Positions 42,301 to 51,200 of a stretch of DNA of 64,000 bases are shown here, one piece after another. Origin of the DNA: Metridium senile (lineage: Eukaryota > Cnidaria > Anthozoa > Actiniaria > Metridiidae); contig OX459110.1 in the NCBI GenBank assembly GCA_949775045.1, positions 5,774,229-5,838,228 of the forward strand. The letters are read 5' to 3'. The translations under genes and the position numbers were made by a program. The notes beneath the pieces were generated by a model that had not been told where the DNA came from, did not search any database, and saw only the letters and a list, made by a program, of their open reading frames with translations. Every line of letters starts with the position of its first letter. Positions within the stretch are counted from its first letter, which is position 1.

Positions 42301-42402
42301 ATATGCCCTATAGGATGATCTGAAAATGTGTCAAAAAGATCCGGGTTTTCGGCACAAAATTTTTGCCTAGACGCTGTGAGTAATGTCTGAGAATATTAGA
42401 GC

Positions 42403-42536
42403 ATTCTGATAAATGCGCAAGATTTTATTTAGAAAAAAAACTACAAAATCCTATCCAGAATGCAATATGCCCTATAGGGTGATCTTAAAATGTGTCAAAA
42501 AGATCGGAGTTTTCGGCCAAAATTTTTGCATAGACC
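42403..42536 (+). repeat. Satellite monomer interrupted by the transposon, left part
   Basis: This monomer begins with ATTCTGATAAATGCGC and runs to monomer position 133, where the element starts. It has private changes: CCTATCCAGAATG for CCTACCCAGAATG, GATCGGAGTTTTC, and loss of one A in CGGCCAAAATTTTTGC. The remainder resumes at 46653, starting again at monomer position 125. Confidence 0.93.
42528..42536 (+). repeat. Target-site duplication, left copy (GCATAGACC)
   Basis: The 9 bp before the element match the first 9 bp after it (46653-46661). The same bases occur once at monomer positions 125-133 in uninterrupted units, so this is a duplication made at insertion. The next base is C on both sides, so 10 bp (GCATAGACCC) is also possible; 9 bp makes the two element ends perfectly symmetrical. 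Confidence 0.92.
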
Positions 42537-42626
42537 CATTCTCGTACCCAGGCTAACTCGGTCGTTCATCTCTCCCGTCATTACCTCTGGTAACAACGGA
42601 TTTGAGACCCTCTCAGCCCGATGCTG

Positions 42627-42631
42627 ATTGG
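42627..42631 (-). promoter_or_regulatory. Inverted CCAAT box (ATTGG) in the left arm
   Basis: CTGATTGGCC contains the NF-Y core in reverse orientation, 90 bp from the element end. A second ATTGG lies at 42692-42696 (GTGATTGGTGG), 65 bp downstream. Paired CCAAT boxes at such spacing are common in TATA-less animal promoters; function here is inferred from clustering with the adjacent NRF-1 palindrome. Confidence 0.5.
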
Positions 42632-42641
42632 CCAGTAAAAT

Positions 42642-42653
42642 CGCGCATGCGCG
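42642..42653 (+). promoter_or_regulatory. NRF-1-type palindrome CGCGCATGCGCG in the left arm
   Basis: It matches the animal NRF-1 consensus YGCGCAYGCGCR at all 12 positions and is part of a 14-bp perfect palindrome (42641-42654). It lies between the two inverted CCAAT boxes. It is CpG-dense against an AT-rich background and is preserved identically in the other arm. Binding is inferred. Confidence 0.6.
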
Positions 42654-42670
42654 AGTTTCGACGTACATTG

Positions 42671-42680
42671 ACCCTAGGGT
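42671..42680 (+). other. Perfect 10-bp palindrome ACCCTAGGGT in the left arm
   Basis: It lies 134 bp inside the element, between the NRF-1-type site and the second CCAAT box, and is mirrored identically in the right arm (46509-46518). It could be a subterminal protein-binding site, such as for a transposase or a host factor. It superficially recalls the satellite's CCCTATAGGG dyad but differs in spacing, so I do not treat them as related. Confidence 0.4.
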
Positions 42681-42797
42681 TCTCGTTCGTGATTGGTGGA
42701 ATTTCTACGATGCTCGGAGCTTTTTGAAATGTGTTTTCTGCGCATAAAGTAAAGTACCCAAAGCTGACTCATTTTGTAACGGGCTCAGGAAGAATTC

Positions 42798-42808
42798 AAA
42801 ATGGCGGG
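42798..42808 (+). promoter_or_regulatory. YY1-like AAAATGGCGGG motif in the left arm
   Basis: It resembles the YY1 consensus AANATGGCGGC with one change at the last base. In animal genes this motif often lies just downstream of a TATA-less start site and contains the initiation codon, as it could here (ATG at 42801). Its orientation would direct transcription inward. Together with the CCAAT boxes and the NRF-1 palindrome it makes the outer 270 bp look like a compact promoter. Confidence 0.45.
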
Positions 42809-42872
42809 TAAACGGAGTAGATATGAAAACATCCAAAAAACGTTAGGAAATTGTGTTCTTACTCCACCTTGA
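42801..42872 (+). other. Short 23-codon reading frame in good Kozak context (left arm)
   Basis: The ATG has A at -3 and G at +4 (TCAAAATGG). The predicted peptide begins MAGKRSRYENIQKT and stops at a TGA at 42870-42872. An exact mirror copy lies on the minus strand at 46317-46388. A splice-donor-like AAG/GTATGT follows at about 42921-42929, but I could not find an in-frame way to join it. It may be the remnant first exon of a lost transposon gene or chance; length alone gives no support. Confidence 0.2.
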
Positions 42873-44000
42873 ACTGCTATAACTTATTTTATGCATATTT
42901 AGGACTATGAGGAATGTATGAAGGTATGTTTTGGTTTTCGTGAAGCGCATTTTGAGACGATTACAGGCATTGTTTGTTATCGATAAATTCAGTACCGGAA
43001 TTGAATTGCTGTATTAAAGCTTTCTTCTCGAATTCTGTACTTCTTTCCTGCTGTTGAGGCAAGTAAAACTTTACTGACGTTGAAATTTTAATGAAGTGTA
43101 TCTGATCTGTTGTTTGAAGCAAGGAATCTCAATATATTATTGAAACTAAGGTTTATAACTTATTGTAAATCATTCCCACATTTATATCATGAATATATGA
43201 TTGTAAAACATTCATATAGCCTTATCAGTAATAAAAAAGATTTCAATGCATTCTGTAGTGGATATTATGATCTTTTACACTGTAATTTTAACTCTATTAT
43301 AAAGCTATTATATTTGCCTTGGCTTTTCAAAATAATGTAATTATTATTAAATGTGAGGTGTTTATAATTTCACAGGCTATAATGTACATGATGAACAAGG
43401 GGTCAATTAGTATTTTTGTATTGGTGTGTTAGATTTTAAAAAGAAAAATTTAGCCAATTTACTGATATAAAATTACAATTCCAAATGCTATTATTGCAAC
43501 CAGTGAACAGTCACTTCATATTTATAGTAGATACATGTAGTACTTATTTATATATTTTGTCATTGATATATTGATTTGTATTATTCTTGATATAAACAGA
43601 GTTAACTCTATTAACTCTGATATAAAACATAACTATGCAGAAACACTATTTGTAGATATGCCAACATGTTGTGATAATAATAACAATGGCAATCAGATAT
43701 TAACTACACTTACAATAGTTGAAGTGGTCTTATTTCAGTTGTATATCAAGTAAATTTTATTCTGGTTAGATATCAAAAATCAATTCTGCAATTCATTTGT
43801 CATCTCACTTTTCTCATATTGACCTGTTTTAGATGATTTAAGTCTATTTTAGGGATATAAACACTGTTCAAAATATCATTTCTGCATCATAAAAATCATA
43901 TTTTATCGAAATATTCATGATAATTATTGCAATCAGACCAATTGTCAATAACTTAAATTTTGTTTTCTATTTTTTTTATTTATTTATTTGTCACAATAGA

Positions 44001-44137
44001 GTACAAACATTAAAAGTGTGAAAAATAAATAGTACTAAATAGTGATATTTTATGATAATTCTATTGTTTTCAATTGTTTAATTAGCACTACTTAGTACTA
44101 ATTATTACTACTTGTTTCATGGGTATAATGTTTGTAC
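44001..44137 (+). repeat. Imperfect palindrome, candidate nested MITE
   Basis: The outer stem GTACAAACATTA (44001-44012) is exactly complementary to TAATGTTTGTAC (44126-44137). A second stem pairs 44024-44044 with 44086-44106 (CACTACTTAGTACTAATTATT) at 19 of 21 positions. The spacing between stems is similar on both sides, so the whole could fold as one hairpin. TA dinucleotides flank an inner 131 bp (44004-44134), which would fit a TA-targeting MITE, but they belong to a GTAC palindrome and prove little. Confidence 0.5.
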
Positions 44138-44222
44138 ACTAAATGAATAAAATGAAACGAGAAGTTAATGATAAAATTTCTAAAACTAATTTTGTGACAG
44201 GTAGAAGCTACAGGACTTTCGT

Positions 44223-44302
44223 CCCTATTAATAAACTTCCCCTATAAATTAAAAATATATATATATATTAATAAGTCTAAGTTTATGGTCTATAAAATAG
44301 GG
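44223..44302 (+). repeat. Short interrupted hairpin in the transposon centre
   Basis: CCCTATT (44223-44229) pairs with AATAGGG (44296-44302), and ATAAACTT (44231-44238) pairs with AAGTTTAT (44279-44286). The (AT)7 run sits in the loop. The stems are short and the region is AT-rich, so chance cannot be excluded. Confidence 0.35.
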
Positions 44303-44599
44303 TTCAATTGTCAAGTATAGAATTAATGAGGTTTGTACTGTGACAGTTGATTGTGATAGTAGTATAAAAGAAATTTGCAATCTTCATTATGTTCCTCTCA
44401 TATATAATACTATGTGTTTGTGTGAATACCCAACTGTAACCTGTTGTCAGCTAGTAGTACCTAGTTATGTCCTTTTAATTAAAATTGTTATTTTTGCAAA
44501 ACAATGATATAATCTAAATATTTATTGTTATTTCAAGCAATTGAACAATCTCATTATCTGCCATCTAATCAGTTTTGCCTATCCAAGTACCAGCATAGT

Positions 44600-44615
44600 T
44601 ATGTATGTATGTATG
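44600..44615 (+). repeat. (TATG)4 microsatellite
   Basis: Four TATG units are flanked by the short inverted pair AGCATA (44592-44597) and TATGCT (44612-44617). This is an ordinary simple repeat inside the transposon centre. Confidence 0.85.
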
Positions 44616-46316
44616 CTATTTAATTATTATCATTTAGGGACTAGATGAAAATAACATCTGTAATTCTAGTTATCCTATTAAAATAAAGTGCTTTATTGTT
44701 ATTATGATTATAATTAAATGTCAAGTTTGTAATTCTCAGACTTAGACCTTGATCAGTAGGTAAAAAGAAGAGGGAAAACACCTGTGGTATTCTTATTGTT
44801 TTTTGAAATGCGCATTCCTTATTGGTTTGGTACTACTAAAATTATACAAACTATTACTTCACATTCTATTGTGGCTGCATGAAGCCAGTGCAATTAAGAA
44901 CTCAAATATTCAGTTCAGATTAAAACCCAACTTTGTAACTGTACTGTAAAAACAAGATGTCATGGAACATGATGTAATATTTTACCCTTATTGATATCAT
45001 CACTAGAGTGCAATAATTTTATTCAACACAGCAAATATATCAACAGTACTGCTAATTAGAAAGATGCTGTGGGTTTGTGATAATAGTTTAGTTAAATACA
45101 CATGAAATGAGGAATGGAAATGAGACGTCGAATAGACTTTTACTGCGTTCCTTTCATCCTATTATTTTATTTGAAAACTCCATTAGAGCTCCATTTCATG
45201 TATATTCTGATGTGATATGCTTACCTAAAAAGATATTTTGACTGTGAAATATAAAGTTAAGTGCATATAGTATGTCTGTGAGATATTTGAATATTTTATG
45301 GAACTTCTGGCAGTATTTATTAGTATTTAGTAATTTGTATTTCATGAATATACTATTTGCACTCTATTGAGTATAGAACAAAAAGAATATAAACCTATAT
45401 ATAAAGATTTGTACCAAAAAAGGAAACTACTGGTATACACATTTACAATGATATTACAACTGAAATAAGACCACTTCAACTATTAGTAGTTATCTGATTG
45501 CCATTGTTATTATTATCACAACATGTTGGCATATCTAAAATGGTGTTTCTGCATAGTTATGTTTTATATCAGAGTTAATAGAGTTAACTCTGTTTATATC
45601 AAGAATAATATAAATCAATATATCAATGACAAAATATATAAATAAGTACTACATGTATCTACTATAAATATGAAGTGACTGTTCACTGGTTGCAATAATA
45701 GCATTTGGAATTGTAATTTTATATCAGTAAATTGGCTAAATTTTTCTTTTTAAAATCTAACACACCAATACAAAAATACTAATTGACCCCTTGTTCATCA
45801 TGTACATTATAGCCTGTGAAATTATAAACACCTCACATTTAATAATAATTACATTATTTTGAAAAGCCAAGGCAAATATAATAGCTTTATAATAGAGTTA
45901 AAATTACAGTGTAAAAGATCATAATATCCACTACAGAATGCATTGAAATCATTTTTATTACTGATAAGGCTATATGAATGTTTTACAATCATATATTCAT
46001 GATATAAATGTGGGAATGATTTACAATAAGTTATAAACCTTAGTTTCAATAATATATTGAGATTCCTTGCTTCAAACAACAGATCAGATACACTTCATTA
46101 AAATTTCAACGTCAGTAAAGTTTTACTTGCCTCAACAGCAGGAAAGAAGTACAGAATTCGAGAAGAAAGCTTTAATACAGCAATTCAATTCCGGTACTGA
46201 ATTTATCGATAACAAACAGTGCCTGTAATCGTCTCAAAATGCGCTTCACGAAAACCAAAACATACCTTCATACATTCCTCATAGTCCTAAATATGCATAA
46301 AATAAGTTATAGCAGT

Positions 46317-46388
46317 TCAAGGTGGAGTAAGAACACAATTTCCTAACGTTTTTTGGATGTTTTCATATCTACTCCGTTTACCCGCCAT
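46317..46388 (-). other. Mirror copy of the 23-codon frame (right arm)
   Basis: The minus-strand ATG at 46388 is 264 bp from the element end, exactly as in the left arm. The 72-bp frame is identical by eye. See the left-arm entry at 42801 for context; coding status is doubtful. Confidence 0.2.
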
Positions 46389-46492
46389 TTTGAATTCTTC
46401 CTGAGCCCGTTACAAAATGAGTCAGCTTTGGGTACTTTACTTTATGCGCAGAAAACACATTTCAAAAAGCTCCGAGCATCGTAGAAATTCCA

Positions 46493-46562
46493 CCAATCAC
46501 GAACGAGAACCCTAGGGTCAATGTACGTCGAAACTCGCGCATGCGCGATTTTACTGGCCAAT
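46493..46562 (+). promoter_or_regulatory. Mirror promoter-like cluster in the right arm (CCAAT, NRF-1-type, CCAAT)
   Basis: CCAAT occurs at 46493-46497 and 46558-46562, the NRF-1-type palindrome CGCGCATGCGCG at 46536-46547, and the palindrome ACCCTAGGGT at 46509-46518. The YY1-like motif lies inward on the minus strand at 46381-46391. If both arms are active, transcription from the two ends would converge on the element centre. Confidence 0.5.
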
Positions 46563-46652
46563 CAGCATCGGGCTGAGAGGGTCTCAAATCCGTTGTTACC
46601 AGAGGTAATGACGGGAGAGATGAACGACCGAGTTAGCCTGGGTACGAGAATG

Positions 46653-46661
46653 GCATAGACC
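46653..46661 (+). repeat. Target-site duplication, right copy (GCATAGACC)
   Basis: Identical to 42528-42536. It restarts the interrupted satellite monomer at position 125, and the following bases CTGTGAGTAATG continue it correctly. No satellite sequence is lost at the insertion. Confidence 0.92.
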
Positions 46662-48269
46662 CTGTGAGTAATGTCTGAGAATATTAGAGCATTCTGATAT
46701 ATGCGCAAGATTATATTTAGAAAAAACTACAAAATCCTACCCAGAATGCAATATGCCCTATAGGGTGATCTGAAAATGTGTCAAAAAGATCGGGGTTTTC
46801 GGCACAAAATTTTTGCATAGACCCTGTGAGTAATGTCTGAGAATATTAGAGCATTCTGATATATGCACAAGATTATATTTAGAAAAAACTACAAAATCCT
46901 ACCCAGAATGCAATATGCCCTATAGGGTGATCTGAAAATGTGTCAAAAAGATCCGGGTTTTCAACACAAAATTTTTGCCTAGACGCTGTGAGTAATGTCT
47001 GAGAATATTAGGGCATTCTGATAAATGCGCAAGATTTTATTTAGAAAAAACTACAAAATCCTACCCAGAATGCAATATGCCCTATAGGGTGATCTGAAAA
47101 TGTGTCAAAAAGATCGGGGTTTTCGGCACAAAATTTTCGCCTAGACCCTGTGAGTAATGTCTGAGAATATTAGAGCATTCTGATAAATGCGCAAGATTAT
47201 ATTTAGAAAAAACTACAAAATCCTACCCAGAATGCAATATGCCCTATAGGGTGATCTGAAAATGTGTCAAAAAGATCCGGGTTTTCGGCACAAAATTTTT
47301 GCCTAGACGCTGTGAGTAATGTCTGAGAATATTAGGGCATTCTGATAAATGCGCAAGATTTTATTTAGAAAAAACTACAAAATCCTACCCAGAATGCAAT
47401 ATGCCCTATAGGGTGATCTGAAAATGTGTCAAAAAGATCGGGGTTTTCGGCACAAAATTTTCGCCTAGACCCTGTGAGTAATGTCTGAGAATATTAGAGC
47501 ATTCTGATAAATGCGCAAGATTATATTTAGAAAAAACTACAAAATCCTACCCAGAATGCAATATGCCCTATAGGGTGATCTGAAAATGTGTCAAAAAGAT
47601 CCGGGTTTTCGGCACAAAATTTTTGCCTAGACCATGTGAGTAATGTCTGAGAATATTAGAGCATTCTGATATATGTGCAAGATTTTATTTAGAAAAAACT
47701 ACAAAATCCTACCCAGAATGCAATATGCCCTATAGGGTGATCTGAAAATGTTTCAAAAAGATCGGGTTTTCGGTATAAAACTTTTGCCTAGACCCTGTGA
47801 GTAATGTCTGAGAATATTAGAGCATTCTGATAAATGCGCAAGATTTTATTTAGAAAAAACTACAAAATCCTACCCAGAATGCAATATGCCCCATAGGGTG
47901 ATCTGAAAATGTGTCAAAAAAATCCGGGTTTTCGGCACAAAATTTTTGCATAGACCCTGTGAGTAATGTCTGAGAATATTAGAGCATTCTGATAAATGCG
48001 CAAGATTTTATTTAGAAAAAACTACAAAATCCTACCCAGAATGCAATATGCCCCATAGGGTGATCTGAAAATGTGTCAAAAAAATCCGGGTTTTCGGCAC
48101 AAAATTTTTTCATAGACCCTGTGAGTAATGTCTGAGAATATTAGAGCATTCTGATATATGCGCAAGATTATATTTAGAAAAAACTACAAAATCCTACCCA
48201 GAATGCAATATGCCCTATAGGGTGATCTTAAAATGTGTCAAAAAGATCCGGGTTTTCGGCACAAAATTT

Positions 48270-51200
48270 TCGCCTAGACCCTGTGAGTAATGTCTGAGAA
48301 TATTAGAGCATTCTGATAAATGCGCAAGATTATATTTAGAAAAAACTACAAAATCCTACCCAGAATGCAATATGCCCTATAGGGTGATCTGAAAATGTGT
48401 CAAAAAGATCGGGGTTTTCGGCACACAATTTTTGCCTAGACGCTGTGAGTAATGTCTGAGAATATTAGAGCATTCTGATATATGCGCAAGATTATATTTA
48501 GAAAAAACTACAAATTCCTACCCAGAATGCAATATGCCCTATAGGGTGATCTGAAAATGTGTCAAAAAGATCGGGGTTTTCGGCACAAAATTTTTGCATA
48601 GACCCTGTGAGTAATGTCTGAGAATATTAGAGCATTCTGATATATGCGCAAGATTATATTTAGAAAAAACTACAAAATCCTACCCAGAATGCAATATGCC
48701 CTATAGGGTGATCTGAAAATGTGTCAAAAAGATCGGGGTTTTCGGCACAAAATTTTTGCATAGACCCTGTGAGTAATGTCTGAGAATATTAGAGCATTCT
48801 GATATATGCGCAAGATTATATTTAGAAAAAACTACAAAATCCTACCCAGAATGCAATATGCCCTATAGGGTGATCTGAAAATGTGTCAAAAAGATCCGGG
48901 TTTTCGGCACACAATTTTTGCCTAGACGCTGTGAGTAATGTCTGAGAATATTAGAGCATTCTGATAAATGCGCAAGATTTTATTTAGAAAAAACTACAAA
49001 ATCCTACCCAGAATGCAATATGCCCTAAAGGGTGATCTTAAAATGTGTCAAAAAGATCGGGCTTTTCGGCACAAAATTTTCGCCTAGACCCTGTGAGTAA
49101 TGTCTGAGAATATTAGAGCATTCTGATATATGCGCAAAATTATATTTAGAAAAAACTACAAAATCCTACCCAGAATGCAATATGCCCTATAGGGTGATCA
49201 GAAAATGTGTCAAAAAGATCCGGGTTTTCGGCACAAAATTTTTGCCTAGACGCTGTGAGTAATGTCTGAGAATATTAGAGCATTCTGATAAATGCGCAAG
49301 ATTTTATTTAGAAAAAAACTACAAAATCCTACCCAGAATGCAATATGCCCTATAGGGTGATCTGAAAATGTGTCAAAAAGATCGGGGTTTTCGGCACAAA
49401 ATTTTCGCCTAGACCCTGTGAGTAATGTCTGAGAATATTAGAGCATTCTGATAAATGCGCAAGATTTTATTTAGAAAAAACTACAAAATCCTACCCAGAA
49501 TGCAATATGCCCTATAGGGTGATCTGAAAATGTGTCAAAAAGATCGGGGTTTTCGGCACAAAATTATCGCCTAGACCCTGTGAGTAATGTCTGAGAATAT
49601 TAGAGCATTCTGATAAATGCGCAAGATTTTATTTAGAAAAAACTACAAAATCCTACCCAGAATGCAATATGCCCTATAGGATGATCTGAAAATGTGTCAA
49701 AAAGATCGGGATTTTCGGCACAAAATTTTCGCCTAGACCCTGTGAGTAATGTCTGAGAATATTAGAGCATTCTGATAAATGGGCAAGATTTAATTTAGAA
49801 AAAACTACAAAATCCTACCCAGAATGCAATAAGCCCTATAGGGTGATCTGAAAATGTGTCAAAAAGATCGGGGTTTTCGGCACAAAATTTTCGCCTAGAC
49901 CCTGTGAGTAATGTCTGAGAATATTAGATCATTCTGATAAATGGGCAAGATTTTATTTAGAAAAAACTACAAAATCCTACCCAGAATACAATATGCACTA
50001 TAGGGTGACCTGAAAATGTGTCAAAAAGATCGGGGTTTTCGGCACAAAATTTTCGCCTCGACCCTGTGAGTAATGTCTGAGAATATTAGAGCATTCTGAT
50101 AAATGCGCAAGATTTTATTTAGAAAAAACTACAAAATCCTACCCAGAATGCAATATGCCCTATAGGGTGATCTGAAAATGTGTCAAAAAGATCGGGGTTT
50201 TCGGCACAAAATTATCGCCTAGACCCTGTGAGTAATGTCTGAGAATATTAGAGCATTCTGATAAATGCGCAAGATTTTATTTAGAAAAAACTACAAAATC
50301 CTACCCAGAATGCAATATGCCCTATAGGGTGATCTGAAAATGTGTCAAAAAGATCGGGGTTTTCGGCACAAAATTATCGCCTAGACCCTTTGAGTAATGT
50401 CTGAGAATATTAGAGCATTCTGATAAATGCGCAAGATTTTATTTAGAAAAAAACTACAAAATCCTACCCAGAATGCAATATGCCCTATAGGGTGATCTGA
50501 AAATGTGTCAAAAAGATCGGGGTTTTCGGCACAAAATTTTCGCCTAGACCCTGTGAGTAATGTCTGAGAATATTAGAGCATTCTGATAAATGCGCAAGAT
50601 TTTATTTAGAAAAAACTACAAAATCCTACCCAGAATGCAATATGCCCTATAGGGTGATCTGAAAATGTGTCAAAAAGATCGGGGTTTTCGGCACAAAATT
50701 ATCGCCTAGACCCTGTGAGTAATGTCTGAGAATATTAGAGCATTCTGATAAATGCGCAAGATTTTATTTAGAAAAAACTACAAAATCCTACCCAGAATGC
50801 AATATGCCCTATAGGATGATCTGAAAATGTGTCAAAAAGATCGGGATTTTCGGCACAAAATTTTCGCCTAGACCCTGTGAGTAATGTCTGAGAATATTAG
50901 AGCATTCTGATAAATGGGCAAGATTTAATTTAGAAAAAACTACAAAATCCTACCCAGAATGCAATATGCCCTATAGGGTGATCTGAAAATGTGTCAAAAA
51001 GATCCGGGTTTTCGGCACAAAATTTTCGCCTAGACTCTGTGAGTAATGTCTGAGAATATTAGAGCATTCTGATAAATGGGCAAGATTTAATTTAGAAAAA
51101 ACTACAAAATCCTACCCAGAATGCAATATGCCCTATAGGGTGATCTGAAAATGCGTCAAAAAGATCGGGGTTTTCGGCACAAAATTTTCGCCTAGACTCT

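Larger units (their letters stand above)
1..42536 (+). repeat. 162-bp satellite DNA, left array (about 262 monomers)
   Basis: Head-to-tail tandem repeat. The anchor ATTCTGATAAATGCGC (or ATTCTGATATATGCGC) recurs at 1, 163, 325 and so on every 162-164 bp, always in the same orientation. Conserved blocks in each unit are TCCTACCCAGAATGCAATAT (monomer 45-64), CCCTATAGGG (66-75), the GGGGTTTTCGGCACAAAA region (102-119) and GTGAGTAATGTCTGAGAATA (135-154). The first unit is about 36% G+C. Most variation sits at recurring positions: 10, 14-15, 23-24, the A-tract starting at 31, 69, 74-75, 82, 102, 122-128 and 132-134. Every monomer has stops in all six frames (plus-strand TGA/TAA near 5-10, TAG 28, TGA 76, TGA 81; minus-strand stops near 21-29, 37 and 47), so it does not encode protein. 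Unit size and scale fit a centromeric or pericentromeric satellite, but that role is inferred. Confidence 0.98.
42537..43743 (+). repeat. Left terminal inverted repeat of the transposon
   Basis: This arm mirrors 45455-46652. From 42537 to about 43645 the pairing is gap-free (position x pairs with 89189 minus x), and I see mismatches only at 42970, 43238 and 43578, about 99.7% identity. From about 43648 to 43743 the match is interrupted by small indels and substitutions (for example GATATTAACTACACTTACAATAG against GATAACTACTAATAG), then it ends. The outer 300 bp contains CpGs and regulatory-like motifs; the rest is strongly AT-rich. Confidence 0.95.
43744..45454 (+). other. AT-rich non-coding centre of the transposon
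   Basis: These 1711 bp separate the two arms. I see no reading frame of meaningful length, no transposase or reverse-transcriptase motif and no tRNA. It holds a T-rich/TTTA stretch (43957-43989), a 137-bp imperfect palindrome (44001-44137), a smaller hairpin (44223-44302), an (AT)7 run (44255-44268) and (TATG)4 (44600-44615). The part from 44620 to 45454 shows nothing I can name. Confidence 0.85.
42537..46652 (+). mobile_element. Non-autonomous long-TIR DNA transposon (Mutator-like or foldback type), 4116 bp
   Basis: The element starts CATTCTCGTACCCAGG and ends with the reverse complement, CCTGGGTACGAGAATG. It has arms of about 1.2 kb, a 1.7 kb AT-rich centre and a 9-bp TSD in the satellite. 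Long arms plus a 9-bp TSD fit the Mutator-like superfamily (usual TSD 8-11 bp); animal foldback elements also have long arms and TSDs of about this size. hAT, P and Merlin elements are less likely because they usually have short terminal repeats. No transposase ORF or catalytic signature is visible, so it would depend on a partner elsewhere. Three mismatches in the outer 1.1 kb of the arms suggest recent insertion or arm conversion. No second copy lies in the window. Element boundaries are very secure; superfamily assignment is moderate. Confidence 0.92.
45455..46652 (-). repeat. Right terminal inverted repeat of the transposon
   Basis: Reverse complement of the left arm. Pairing is gap-free from 46652 inward to about 45544. 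The inner 90 bp is more diverged and is 9 bp shorter than its partner. It carries the mirror copies of all left-arm motifs. It ends GGGTACGAGAATG directly against the second copy of the target-site duplication. Confidence 0.95.

Noticed and set aside
1..42536. CRISPR array
   Set aside because: The whole 162-bp unit is repeated. There are no unique spacers between conserved short repeats, no cas genes, and the rest of the window is eukaryotic in character.
42671..42680. Shared origin of ACCCTAGGGT in the arm and CCCTATAGGG in the satellite
   Set aside because: Both are GC-flanked palindromes but differ in their centres and have no similarity outside the dyad.
43110..43340. 76-codon reading frame in the left arm (mirror at 45849-46079 on the minus strand)
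   Set aside because: The two frames exist only because the arms are inverted copies. The translation is low-complexity, rich in codons of AT-rich DNA, has no recognisable domain, and its single difference between arms changes an amino acid (K to N), so there is no sign of coding constraint.
43571..43753. 60-codon reading frame near the inner end of the left arm
   Set aside because: It runs across the arm boundary into the centre, its mirror is disrupted in the right arm by small indels, and the product (many N, I, L residues) resembles no family. Chance ORF in AT-rich DNA.
43957..43989. T-rich/TTTA stretch as the tail of a minus-strand SINE or LINE
   Set aside because: No target-site duplication, internal promoter boxes or element body could be recognised beside it; a simple AT-rich stretch is enough.
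42537..46652. LTR retrotransposon or retroviral insertion
   Set aside because: The terminal repeats are inverted, not direct. There is no primer-binding site, polypurine tract or pol-like frame, and the TSD is 9 bp rather than 4-6 bp.
42537..46652. Assembly-made palindrome (reads folded back)
   Set aside because: A 1.7 kb non-palindromic centre separates the arms, the arms differ at specific bases, and a clean target-site duplication flanks them. This fits a real insertion.
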